The translations under genes and the position numbers were made by a program. A stretch of 23,538 nucleotides of DNA, from the IMG/VR virus record IMGVR_UViG_3300044641_003099, positions 1 through 23,538 of that record. One strand, written 5' to 3'. The DNA is from a virus. Numbering within the stretch: position 1 is the first letter of the stretch; the number at the start of each line of letters is the position of its first letter. The notes below the pieces were generated by a model, which worked only from the letters and a program-made list of their open reading frames with translations, made no database searches and was not told where the DNA came from. Shown here in pieces: positions 1 to 6,039 of the stretch.

Positions 1-323
1 TTTCTCACGTAGGTATTGTTGTTAAAGACAATGAGGATGGAACTGTTTGGTGTATAGAAGGAAACACATCTTCAAAGAAGTCTGGAAGCCAAAGAAATGG
101 CGGAGAAGTTTGCAAACAACTTCGTGCATACAAGAAAAATAAAGCTGGAGTTCTTATTTCAATTGTAGGATTTGGAAGACCAAAGTTTGGCGGGGCAACA
201 AAGACTGAAACAAAGCCCGCATCAAAGCCATCTACTTCACAAAAGATACCAGCGAAGGTAGACCCTAAAGTTAAAGCTGCAATTGATTTATTAACTAAAA
301 ACGGATATACTGTATCAAAGTAA
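1..323 (+). CDS. CHAP-domain endolysin, C-terminal part (5' end outside window)
   Basis: The reading frame is open from the left edge (first full codon at base 3) to TAA at 321-323, giving 106 visible residues. It starts SHVGIVV and continues to WCIEGNT; in CHAP cysteine amidase/peptidase domains the His of HVGIV and the acidic residue of the E-G-N strand complete the active site (here H2 and E19 of the fragment). The catalytic Cys would lie upstream, outside the window. After the domain (about residue 62) comes a Lys/Thr/Pro/Ser linker and a short tail (VDPKVKAAIDLLTKNGYTV) that could be a small wall-binding or tethering segment. The likely role is cleavage of host peptidoglycan at lysis. 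It is followed directly, with no gap, by the 51-aa gene at 324. Confidence 0.7.
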   Translation, partial: SHVGIVVKDNEDGTVWCIEGNTSSKKSGSQRNGGEVCKQLRAYKKNKAGVLISIVGFGRPKFGGATKTETKPASKPSTSQKIPAKVDPKVKAAIDLLTKNGYTVSK

Positions 324-479
324 ATGAATAAATATTTAATTAAGCTAGAAATTTCAGCAGAGGTAGAAGCTTTTGATGAAAATGATGCAAAAGAATACAT
401 CTCCGACGTGTTCGGTACAGATGATGAAGTAAAATCTGTAAAAATTTCATCAATCAAAATAAAAGGGGACAAAAAATGA
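324..479 (+). CDS. Small hypothetical protein (51 aa)
   Basis: The ATG follows the endolysin stop directly, and the TGA overlaps the next ATG by 4 nt (ATGA), so it sits in a translationally coupled chain. The protein (MNKYLIKLEISAEVEAF...) alternates beta-like residues with an acidic helix (DENDAKEYISDVFG), the pattern of small phage proteins with a 'V-x-A-x-s-x-x-d-A' beta-alpha-beta fold. A similar pattern occurs in the minus-strand gene at 17326-17520. No function can be assigned. Confidence 0.65.
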   Translation: MNKYLIKLEISAEVEAFDENDAKEYISDVFGTDDEVKSVKISSIKIKGDKK

Positions 480-1363
480 AATCGATATACGATGTAGAAT
501 TGCAAGCAGCGGATGGAACACCTGGATTCTTAGAAAAATATAAGGGTAAGGTTACTATGGTAGTTAACACAACAGTTGGTTGTGGAAATGCTAATCAGAT
601 GGAAGTCTTAGAATGGTTACAGCAAAAGTATAAGGATAGTGGTTTTGAAATTGTTGCCCTTCCAACAAATGACTATTGTGGTCCAGGAGTTACAAAGGGT
701 GCTTGGTCTCAAGGATTAGTAGAAGGCATGGATTCACAAAACTACGGATGCGATGTATATGGAACCACATTTGGGTTTTCAGAAAAAGTAAACTCTATAC
801 CAAATAAAGATATCGTTGGTGACCTTAACGGAATAGACCAACCGTTTGGTGAGCCAAGTGAGATATTTAATGTCATAGCTGAACAATGTGATCATTTGTG
901 GGGCAAGGCTTTAGAGCTTGGAATACAGTATCCATTTAACGAATATTACTCCTGGTGGCTTTGCCAAGGATTTTATTCTGGGAAGACGCAAGCAGCTAAC
1001 TTTGAAAAATATTTGGTAGATAAGGATGGATTTATAGTTAAGCATTATTCCCCTTCAGTGTTAAATCTAGATGTTGAAAAAACATTAAAAGAAAGTTTGA
1101 TAAAAGAGTTAGGTCTTGACTATGGGGATGCTGGTGCAGATTTATCCAGAATAGAACGCAACATGCCTATAACTATGGGGGAGGGCGGAAGAGCAGAGCT
1201 TGCTTCAGATCACATACTAATGGTTTCACATAGACAGCAGCAGGCTCCTGGCCCAGGCCACGGAAGATCATATAAGCTTTTCGAAGAAGAATGGTCAGTT
1301 GTATGTTCTCATATTGAAGAGTTGCTTAATGGAGAATCATCACTGATTAATCCGAATAAATAA
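476..1363 (+). CDS. Glutathione-peroxidase-like thioredoxin-fold protein
   Basis: The 295-residue protein has a GPx-type thioredoxin fold. GKVTMVVNTTVGCGNANQ (about 24-41) matches the GPx strand and loop carrying the peroxidatic residue, here Cys36. KYKDSGFEIVALPTNDYCG (51-69) replaces the usual FPCNQFG motif, so the family Gln is not conserved. NFEKYLVDKDGFIVKHYSP (175-193) is the typical C-terminal GPx segment. It is longer than a usual GPx (about 160-180 aa), with a large middle insertion and a 100-residue C-terminal extension containing a Gln/Pro/Gly/His patch. GPx-family enzymes reduce peroxides using thioredoxin or glutathione; a thioredoxin is encoded at 5504. AAGGGG at 463-468 gives a Shine-Dalgarno site. 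Peroxidase activity is inferred from the family and the missing Gln makes it uncertain. Confidence 0.72.
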   Translation: MKSIYDVELQAADGTPGFLEKYKGKVTMVVNTTVGCGNANQMEVLEWLQQKYKDSGFEIVALPTNDYCGPGVTKGAWSQGLVEGMDSQNYGCDVYGTTFGFSEKVNSIPNKDIVGDLNGIDQPFGEPSEIFNVIAEQCDHLWGKALELGIQYPFNEYYSWWLCQGFYSGKTQAANFEKYLVDKDGFIVKHYSPSVLNLDVEKTLKESLIKELGLDYGDAGADLSRIERNMPITMGEGGRAELASDHILMVSHRQQQAPGPGHGRSYKLFEEEWSVVCSHIEELLNGESSLINPNK

Positions 1364-1372
1364 TAAAAACAG

Positions 1373-1402
1373 TTGACAACGGCTGTTAGATTCCTGTATA
1401 AT
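1373..1402 (+). promoter_or_regulatory. Sigma-A-like promoter before the WhiB operon
   Basis: TTGACA (1373-1378), an 18-bp spacer and TATAAT (1397-1402) form a near-consensus promoter in the only clear gap after the peroxidase gene. The predicted start near 1409 gives a leader of about 27 nt to ATG 1436. The TGACA...TGTTA bases around the -35 are an imperfect dyad, loosely like the perfect dyads at 11403 and 15160. Confidence 0.75.
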
Positions 1403-1435
1403 AACTTATAGGTATAAATAAGACAAATTGGACAA

Positions 1436-1669
1436 ATGCTACACTTATATGAAAATGGAGTAGAAATTCTAAGGAATAGAATTCCTAAGAAGAAGTTTGA
1501 TTTATACTGGAACAATTATAGTTTAATTGTTTGGGAGAAAAATAATAGCGGATATTTTGACACCAAGGGTATTTATAAAAACAATTCCTGGGGAATCGCA
1601 AATGAGTTTCCAGTAAATTCAAAAGGGGCTTGGACTCTTCCGCTAAAGTATGTCAAATATTTTAAATGA
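1436..1669 (+). CDS. Hypothetical protein (77 aa)
   Basis: This is the first gene after the 1373 promoter. The protein is rich in aromatics, Asn and Lys (LYWNNYSLIVWEKNNSGYF) with strand-like segments and no Cys, signal peptide or membrane segment. Its last 20 nt overlap the start of the WhiB gene, which suggests coupled translation. No family recognised. A weak GGAC before the ATG is the only ribosome-binding signal. Confidence 0.6.
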   Translation: MLHLYENGVEILRNRIPKKKFDLYWNNYSLIVWEKNNSGYFDTKGIYKNNSWGIANEFPVNSKGAWTLPLKYVKYFK

Positions 1670-1961
1670 ATTAGATTCAGACGAGCAATCAATAAGATGG
1701 TGGCATTTAGCTGCATGCAATGGCATGGAGACTAATCTATTTTTTGATCAATACGAGTCTGATGTTAATATGGCTAAGGCTATAGACCAGTGTTGCTTAT
1801 CATGCCCAGTAATGTTAATGTGTCGTGATGCTGGTGTTAAAAATAATGAGTATGGGGTATGGGGCGGAGTGTTCCTTTCGTCTGGGTTAATGGATAAGAT
1901 GAAGAATTCACATAAAACAAAAGAAGTTTGGAAACAGATTAAGGCAAAACAAAATGTCTAA
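1650..1961 (+). CDS. WhiB-family Fe-S transcriptional regulator
   Basis: The 103-aa protein has the full WhiB signature: Cys23 (LAACNG), then Cys49-x2-Cys52-x5-Cys58 (CLSCPVMLMC), then the G-V-W-G-G turn at 69-73 and a basic C-terminal tail (KNSHKTKEVWKQIKAKQ). The four cysteines bind a [4Fe-4S] cluster; an extra Cys48 sits next to Cys49. WhiB proteins are confined to Actinobacteria and their phages and act with the primary sigma factor; phage versions such as WhiBTM4 can interfere with host WhiB2. ATG 1650 lies inside the previous gene, but the next in-frame ATG (Met26) would lose Cys23. This protein is a candidate regulator of the unusual promoters in this window, but that link is inference. 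Confidence 0.93.
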   Translation: MSNILNELDSDEQSIRWWHLAACNGMETNLFFDQYESDVNMAKAIDQCCLSCPVMLMCRDAGVKNNEYGVWGGVFLSSGLMDKMKNSHKTKEVWKQIKAKQNV

Positions 1962-2259
1962 TGTTTACGATAATAATCATTTTAAGTATGGAATGAATCA
2001 GTGGACTGGTGAACCAAATAAGCCAGTTTTTTATAATTTAGAAATGAAAAAAAAGTTATGGGAACTGAAAAAACCAATGTTTTTGCTTATGGATGTTGTG
2101 GAGTACCCAGAGTTTTTAGCATTGAGATTATATGAAGATAACTTTATTCAGTTTGATGGAATAGAAAAAGAAAAGGTAATAGACTATGTCTCTAGGGCTA
2201 AGAAACTTCTTGAGTCATACGGAGTTAGAGTGGAGCTAGAGGGAAGGCCAATGGCATGA
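1954..2259 (+). CDS. Hypothetical protein (101 aa)
   Basis: It overlaps the WhiB gene by 8 nt and the next gene by 4 nt (ATGA), so it belongs to the same operon. The protein begins polar (MSNVYDNNHFKYGMNQWTG), has a central hydrophobic stretch (PMFLLMDVVEYPEFLALRLY) too short and interrupted to be a clear membrane span, and ends in a helix (KVIDYVSRAKKLLESYGVRV). The last half resembles small alpha/beta phage proteins of unknown function. No family assigned. Confidence 0.65.
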   Translation: MSNVYDNNHFKYGMNQWTGEPNKPVFYNLEMKKKLWELKKPMFLLMDVVEYPEFLALRLYEDNFIQFDGIEKEKVIDYVSRAKKLLESYGVRVELEGRPMA

Positions 2260-2720
2260 ACGAGTTAAAATCAGAACATCTTTCTGTGGTTGACAACTTC
2301 TTGAGAGAAAACTCAAATGGTAGCACACACTACATGTTAACTATTGCAAGGGACGGTGAAAGCCCAGCCAGATCAATTTATCACTATAATGGACCAGTAG
2401 ATGTAACTGAAGCTTATAACAAATATACTGATTGGGGATTTGCAAAAGAATACCTAACGGTAACAATGTATGGTCCAGGAGGTCAACTGGCACAAAAAGT
2501 ACTTCGTAGGTCATCTGGTGGCACACAAGGGGACTGTACATTTGTAAGAGAAGACTATATAAAAGCAGAAAGTATCATACTAAAATATAAAAAAGATATG
2601 GAAGAAGATAGATACAAGAGCCTGGTAAAAGATTTTGCTGGACTTTTTTCAAGAGACAACATCAGATTTGATGTGAGTCGTTTTTTCAAAGCAACAGAAT
2701 GCGAAGAGGTTTTTGAATGA
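2256..2720 (+). CDS. Hypothetical protein (154 aa)
   Basis: It lies between 4-nt overlaps on both sides. Residues 25-90 look like a beta-rich domain (HYMLTIARDGESPARSIYHY, then LTVTMYGPGGQLAQKVLRR) followed by a charged helical C-terminal half (KAESIILKYKKDMEEDRYKS). There is no signal peptide or metal-binding cluster. No family recognised; a small DNA- or protein-binding role would be a guess. Confidence 0.65.
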   Translation: MNELKSEHLSVVDNFLRENSNGSTHYMLTIARDGESPARSIYHYNGPVDVTEAYNKYTDWGFAKEYLTVTMYGPGGQLAQKVLRRSSGGTQGDCTFVREDYIKAESIILKYKKDMEEDRYKSLVKDFAGLFSRDNIRFDVSRFFKATECEEVFE

Positions 2721-2956
2721 GTGAAAAGATATTTTGTTATTCATGTAACAAAACAAAGAATAAACTGAACTTAAAAAAATCATCATTATTGACAATTAAT
2801 TTGTTCTTATGTCAGACATGTATAGACAACAAATTTGAGCCTAGATGGGTAGTATTAATTGCTGGCAGACAAAATGGTCACGAGCATGTTAAAGATTTTA
2901 TACAGAAAAAAAGATATGTTGGTGCAGAAATTGCAGCATCTGAGCTATTAGTTTAG
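2717..2956 (+). CDS. Small treble-clef/zinc-ribbon protein (79 aa)
   Basis: Two CxxC pairs (Cys7/Cys10 in FCYSCNK and Cys32/Cys35 in LCQTCID) frame a basic hairpin, a four-Cys zinc site like that of ribbon or treble-clef fingers. The C-terminal half (EPRWVVLIAGRQNGHEHVKDFIQKKRYVG) contains a short Gly/Arg/Asn/His patch reminiscent of nucleic-acid-binding surfaces. It overlaps the previous gene by 4 nt and ends the WhiB operon. It is one of at least a dozen mini zinc proteins in the window. Zinc binding is inferred from the Cys spacing; the target is unknown. Confidence 0.7.
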   Translation: MSEKIFCYSCNKTKNKLNLKKSSLLTINLFLCQTCIDNKFEPRWVVLIAGRQNGHEHVKDFIQKKRYVGAEIAASELLV

Positions 2957-2969
2957 ATTAAATATACTG

Positions 2970-2975
2970 TATAAT
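2970..2975 (+). promoter_or_regulatory. Putative -10 box (TATAAT)
   Basis: TATAAT lies 10 nt before ATG 2986 in a 29-nt gap, so the leader would be only about 4 nt. No good -35 is seen at 16-18 bp upstream. The gap is very AT-rich, so a chance match is possible. Confidence 0.4.
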
Positions 2976-2985
2976 ATGATATATA

Positions 2986-3300
2986 ATGGAAATATCATAT
3001 CTAACAATAATCATTTCAATACTTGCAGCAACCCTCAGCGGGTTTGGAACTGCAATAGTTGCTGGAATTAGAGACGCCAAAAAAGAAAAAAATAGGCGGG
3101 AAGAAAAAGAAAAAGACCAGCTTAGATTAGATATAAAAGACCTTAAAATAGAGTTATATCAATTAGAAAAAGAATTAACTGAGTGGAAAGACAAGTATTA
3201 TAAGGCCATTCAGGATCTAATTGAAATGAAATCTGAACTAGATAATGTAATAAATCAATTAAATCACATAGAATATCATGAGATGCTGGACACAGAATAA
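2986..3300 (+). CDS. Single-pass membrane protein with long coiled coil (104 aa)
   Basis: Residues 4-28 (SYLTIIISILAATLSGFGTAIVAGI) form one transmembrane helix. A strongly charged region follows (RDAKKEKNRREEKEKDQLRL) and then heptad-like repeats to about residue 97 (LKIELYQLEKELTEWKDKYYKAI). This TM plus coiled-coil layout is seen in phage spanin-like or holin-associated proteins and in small membrane adaptors. The endolysin is 2.7 kb upstream, so a lysis role is possible but not shown. There is no Shine-Dalgarno; the start is near the -10 box at 2970. Confidence 0.68.
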   Translation: MEISYLTIIISILAATLSGFGTAIVAGIRDAKKEKNRREEKEKDQLRLDIKDLKIELYQLEKELTEWKDKYYKAIQDLIEMKSELDNVINQLNHIEYHEMLDTE

Positions 3301-3315
3301 TTAAAATAGTACAAT
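3287..3315 (+). promoter_or_regulatory. Promoter for leaderless Ntn-hydrolase gene
   Basis: TGGACA (3287-3292, inside the end of the previous gene), a 17-bp spacer and TACAAT (3310-3315). ATG 3322 follows the -10 after 6 nt, so transcription should start at or just before the A of the start codon. There is no Shine-Dalgarno, in agreement with a leaderless mRNA. Confidence 0.7.
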
Positions 3316-3321
3316 AAAGTC

Positions 3322-3879
3322 ATGACTTGTATTGTTGCAATTGCCCAGGGTGGTGTCGTTTATATGGCATCAGATCATGCTGCATCAGATGATAAAACTG
3401 GATGGATCCTGTCAAGAAAAGAACCAAAGTGTTTTAAGGTTGGTCAGTATGCTATTGCGTTTACAGATTCATTTCGCATGGGGCAAATTCTTCAGTACAT
3501 GTGGACACCTCCAAAATACACACCAACAAAAACTAATTCTGGCTTAGATAAGTTTATGAGAACTAAGTTTGTTGATTCAGTTAAGCTTGCGTTTAAAGAG
3601 CACGGATATGGAAGCATTGGGTCATCTTCAGAAGAAGATACTGGTGGTATTTTTATTGTTGGCCTCGAAGGCAGAATCTTTACTATAGATGAAGACTTTC
3701 ATGTTGGAGAAAACATAGTGAACTATATGGCAGAAGGAAGTGGCGGACAGATAGCCCTGGGAGCACTACATGCTACAAAGAATCAAAAGAACCCAAAACT
3801 AAGGCTTAAAGCGGCACTAGAAGCAGCAACTGAGTTTAATATGAGCGTAGCTGCCCCCTATACATACATCCAAGTTTAG
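3322..3879 (+). CDS. Proteasome/HslV-like Ntn hydrolase
   Basis: The 185-aa protein begins MTCIVAIAQGGVVYMASDHAA, the pattern of Ntn hydrolases of the 20S-proteasome beta/HslV type. Once Met1 is removed, Thr2 becomes the N-terminal nucleophile. Asp18 in the A-S-D motif and a Lys near 33-36 (SRKEPK) fit the family catalytic Asp and Lys. The glycine-rich EGSGGQIALGAL (138-149) matches the family SGSG...A-GAL helix. There is no long propeptide. Phages of Actinobacteria carry such proteins, whose substrates are unknown. It is made from its own leaderless promoter at 3287. Possible roles are degrading host or virion proteins or interfering with the host proteasome; these are inference. Confidence 0.85.
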   Translation: MTCIVAIAQGGVVYMASDHAASDDKTGWILSRKEPKCFKVGQYAIAFTDSFRMGQILQYMWTPPKYTPTKTNSGLDKFMRTKFVDSVKLAFKEHGYGSIGSSSEEDTGGIFIVGLEGRIFTIDEDFHVGENIVNYMAEGSGGQIALGALHATKNQKNPKLRLKAALEAATEFNMSVAAPYTYIQV

Positions 3880-3887
3880 TGTATAAT
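3859..3887 (+). promoter_or_regulatory. Promoter for leaderless zinc-ribbon gene
   Basis: TATACA (3859-3864, weak -35), a 17-bp spacer and perfect TATAAT (3882-3887). ATG 3894 follows after 6 nt, the same leaderless spacing as at 3310 and 4310. The gap between genes is only 14 nt and is filled by the -10 region. Confidence 0.62.
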
Positions 3888-3893
3888 TAGCTA

Positions 3894-4106
3894 ATGGATA
3901 TAAACGACTTAAGACCAGACTATTCAAAATCAATGGACATTCGAGGTGTACCAACACATGTATGTCCATGCGGTTGTGAAATATGGAACCTTAAAGTTAT
4001 GTTTGATAGTTGCGAAATTGCAACTTATTTCTTAGACATGGAGTGTGCTAATTGTGGCACACTGGCAACAGCACCAACGCCACTGGATAGAGAAGAAGAA
4101 GAATGA
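3894..4106 (+). CDS. Zinc-ribbon mini-protein (70 aa)
   Basis: CPCGC (about 24-28) and ECANCG (50-55) form a zinc-ribbon-like four-Cys site around a beta-hairpin (EIWNLKVMFDSCEIATYFLDM), with an acidic C-terminal tail (DREEEE). This resembles small phage zinc-ribbon proteins that may bind nucleic acid or a host polymerase part, but no specific function is known to me. Its TGA overlaps the next ATG by 3 nt. Expression is likely from the leaderless promoter at 3859. Confidence 0.72.
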   Translation: MDINDLRPDYSKSMDIRGVPTHVCPCGCEIWNLKVMFDSCEIATYFLDMECANCGTLATAPTPLDREEEE

Positions 4107-4282
4107 GATCACAAAGAAGAATTGACATGCTTGAGCTTGAACTATATAAGCTTAGAATTGAATTGGACATAATGCATGAAATCATGAGCAACATTATTAA
4201 TACCCAATCGCAGGCGGCAGAAATGAAAAATATGGATTCTGGCAAATGGTATCCACGCAAGAACCCAACACAGAACTCATAA
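4103..4282 (+). CDS. Small coiled-coil protein (59 aa)
   Basis: This short ORF overlaps the previous stop and runs to TAA 4280-4282. The first 33 residues (MRSQRRIDMLELELYKLRIELDIMHEIM...) form one amphipathic, heptad-patterned helix, followed by a polar tail (SGKWYPRKNPTQNS). It is probably an oligomeric helical mini-protein. No family recognised. Overlap coupling and the lack of any other reading of this 180-bp gap support it as real. Confidence 0.6.
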   Translation: MRSQRRIDMLELELYKLRIELDIMHEIMSNIINTQSQAAEMKNMDSGKWYPRKNPTQNS

Positions 4283-4286
4283 TCTA

Positions 4287-4315
4287 TTGACAATCAGCTC
4301 TGCATTTAGTAGAAT
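4287..4315 (+). promoter_or_regulatory. Promoter for leaderless subtilase gene
   Basis: Perfect TTGACA (4287-4292), a 17-bp spacer and TAGAAT (4310-4315). ATG 4323 follows 7 nt after the -10, with no ribosome-binding site, so a leaderless mRNA is predicted. Confidence 0.78.
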
Positions 4316-4322
4316 TAGCTTT

Positions 4323-5300
4323 ATGAAAAAACTACTAACTATGGCAATTATCGCCAGCACAATCGCTATCACAACAATGCCTGCACAGGCATCTTTAAAA
4401 TCAAATACACTGAAGTCAACTACATCAACACCCACACTTGCAATTCTTGACACTGCGCTGGATACATCAATTCCAGCTATCCGTTCAAGAGTTGTAGCCG
4501 AGGTTTGTATTTTAGATTGGCCTTCCTGCCCAAATAAGAAAAATTTTATGGAAGGCCCAGGATCATCAGTTCTTCCAATGAGTATGCTATCAACATCATC
4601 ATTTAATCACGGTACACAGATGGCCTCTGCAGCAATCGCAGCCAACCCAAACATTAACATTGTTTTTGTTAGAATTGTTGGTAATACAGCCAGAGGAGCT
4701 CAGCAGACTTATGGCCTTAACACACTAGTTAATGCTTTAACTTGGGTTAATAACAACAAGGCTAAGTATAATATTGTTGCAGTTGCGTCATCTCATGCTA
4801 CAAATGTTCCAGTAATTAAGAGAAGCGCAGACACTGCGTACTGTTTGCCAACAGCGGTTGACACAGTAGTCTCTAATTTAAATAACTCTGGAGTACCAGT
4901 ATTTTTTCCTGCTGGAAACAGTGGTGGAAATCCAAGCATGAAAAATAAGATTGAGTGGCCAGGATGCATTAGTCAGTCAATTGCAGTCGGCGGAGTTGAA
5001 ACTTTAAACCTAGATAAGCCTCAAGTTTCTTTAACTAGCAACTATGACTCAAAGCTTGTAGATCTATGGGGTGAAGTACAGCAACCAACTCTTTATCCTG
5101 GGAATGTTAATGGATACTCTTACGGAACATCTGTTTCTGTTCAGGTAATCGCTGCAAAGTATGTGCAACTAAAGGTCTTAAAGCCTACACTGACATCATC
5201 ACAGCTAATTTCATTAATGAAGACTGCATCTGATCCAGTAGAAAACTCTTATGGACAAAATATTTATCTGTTTAATTTGAGTAAGGTAATCAATGGATAG
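4323..5300 (+). CDS. Secreted subtilisin-like serine protease (S8 family)
   Basis: The 325-aa protein has a Sec signal peptide (MKKLLTMAIIASTIAITTMPAQA, cleavage probably after AQA at 23). The S8 triad is complete: Asp43 (LAILDTALD), His96 (NHGTQMA) and Ser270 (YGTSVSVQ); PAGNSGG supplies the oxyanion Asn199. There is almost no prodomain between signal and catalytic Asp, and there are six or so Cys residues. A TTG at 4287 would extend the N-terminus, but it lies in the -35 box, so ATG 4323 is chosen. A phage-encoded exported protease is unusual; it might cut surface proteins, be a virion component or help release. The last 8 nt overlap the next gene. Confidence 0.9.
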   Translation: MKKLLTMAIIASTIAITTMPAQASLKSNTLKSTTSTPTLAILDTALDTSIPAIRSRVVAEVCILDWPSCPNKKNFMEGPGSSVLPMSMLSTSSFNHGTQMASAAIAANPNINIVFVRIVGNTARGAQQTYGLNTLVNALTWVNNNKAKYNIVAVASSHATNVPVIKRSADTAYCLPTAVDTVVSNLNNSGVPVFFPAGNSGGNPSMKNKIEWPGCISQSIAVGGVETLNLDKPQVSLTSNYDSKLVDLWGEVQQPTLYPGNVNGYSYGTSVSVQVIAAKYVQLKVLKPTLTSSQLISLMKTASDPVENSYGQNIYLFNLSKVING

Positions 5301-5502
5301 CAAGTTAACCATACTTGAAGAAATAATCAAGGACATCGGTGAGGAGTTGTACCAGAAATGGTACAACGCCCTTGCCCTTGAAGATAGGACAGAAGAGGCA
5401 TCTAAGGCAATGGCATCGAATGCAGGAGAAACCGCAATTTGGGTTATCCAAACATTTATGAATAAGTTTAACAATGCAGCGGACGAACTAAAAGGAGAAT
5501 AA
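5293..5502 (+). CDS. Hypothetical helical protein (69 aa)
   Basis: ATG 5293 overlaps the subtilase stop by 8 nt. The protein appears fully helical and acidic (ILEEIIKDIGEELYQKWYNALALEDRTEEASKAMA...). It has no Cys or membrane segment. Its position between the protease and thioredoxin implies cotranscription with both. No family recognised. Confidence 0.62.
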   Translation: MDSKLTILEEIIKDIGEELYQKWYNALALEDRTEEASKAMASNAGETAIWVIQTFMNKFNNAADELKGE

Positions 5503-5503
5503 G

Positions 5504-5806
5504 TTGATAGTTACAGACGAAAGCTTTGATAGTGTGATTAACTCACACAATTTAGTTCTTATTGACTTTTGGGCACCATGGTGTGGGCCATGCTTGAAGG
5601 TATCTCCAATATTAGATGAGATATCTCTAGATCTTGGTTTATGGGTGGGAAAGCTAAATGTTGATGAAAATCCTATAAAATCAGCAGAATACTCTGTAAC
5701 TTCTATACCTTATATGGTATTATTTAAGAAGGGTAAGCCAGTTAAATCTATTACTGGCGCAAAACCTAAGCATGTTATGTTAGAAGAGCTTTCAGAATGG
5801 ATTTAG
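5504..5806 (+). CDS. Thioredoxin
   Basis: The 100-aa protein is a complete thioredoxin: strand VLIDFWAPWCGPC with active-site Cys27 and Cys30 in the classical W-C-G-P-C, the helix after it, VGKLNVDENP (48-57), cis-Pro69 in TSIPYM, and the final LFKKGKPVKSITGA hairpin. It reduces disulfides in the cytoplasm. The start is TTG 5504, supported by AAAGGAGA at 5491-5498 and by the family N-terminus. It may supply electrons to the GPx-like protein at 476 or serve a host or phage enzyme; T7 uses host thioredoxin as a polymerase processivity factor, but no polymerase is in this window. It overlaps the next gene by 10 nt. Confidence 0.95.
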   Translation: MIVTDESFDSVINSHNLVLIDFWAPWCGPCLKVSPILDEISLDLGLWVGKLNVDENPIKSAEYSVTSIPYMVLFKKGKPVKSITGAKPKHVMLEELSEWI

Positions 5807-5991
5807 ATAATATAGATCCAGATCATTTAGAGTTTGAAATATGGCTTAAAAATGGTTATGACAGAGGATGGATATCTGATGTATTTTGCGATACACATGA
5901 TGGGCCACCTTTAACAGATGAAGAAATGCAAGAATGGGAAGAAGGAGGAGATCCCTGCTCTTTCCATGTAAAAATAAATGCACTACATTAA
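5797..5991 (+). CDS. Small acidic protein with CDTHDGPP motif (64 aa)
   Basis: The gene starts inside the thioredoxin gene. The protein is very acidic, with WISDVFCDTHDGPPLTDEEM (about 25-44) and WEEGGDPCSFHVKI near the end. The Cys/His residues (C32, H35, C54, H57 approximately) could form a metal site. The CDTHDGPP...EEWEEGGDPC pattern recurs in actinobacteriophage small proteins as I recall them, but the function is unknown. Confidence 0.66.
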   Translation: MDLDNIDPDHLEFEIWLKNGYDRGWISDVFCDTHDGPPLTDEEMQEWEEGGDPCSFHVKINALH

Positions 5992-5994
5992 ATT

Positions 5995-6017
5995 TCTGTA
6001 ATCGCAAAGGTTACAGA
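5995..6017 (+). promoter_or_regulatory. Stem-loop/dyad in leader of the Ig-like gene
   Basis: TCTGTAA (5995-6001) and TTACAGA (6011-6017) form a perfect 7-bp stem with a 9-nt loop in the 48-nt gap before ATG 6040. AAGGAGA at 6024-6030 is a good Shine-Dalgarno. With no T-tract this is more likely an operator or mRNA leader hairpin than a terminator. Confidence 0.5.
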
Positions 6018-6039
6018 GGAAATAAGGAGAATAAATTAA

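Noticed and set aside
4287-4322. TTG start extending the subtilase by 12 residues
   Set aside because: The TTG lies in the TTGACA -35 box and the extension would displace the signal peptide.
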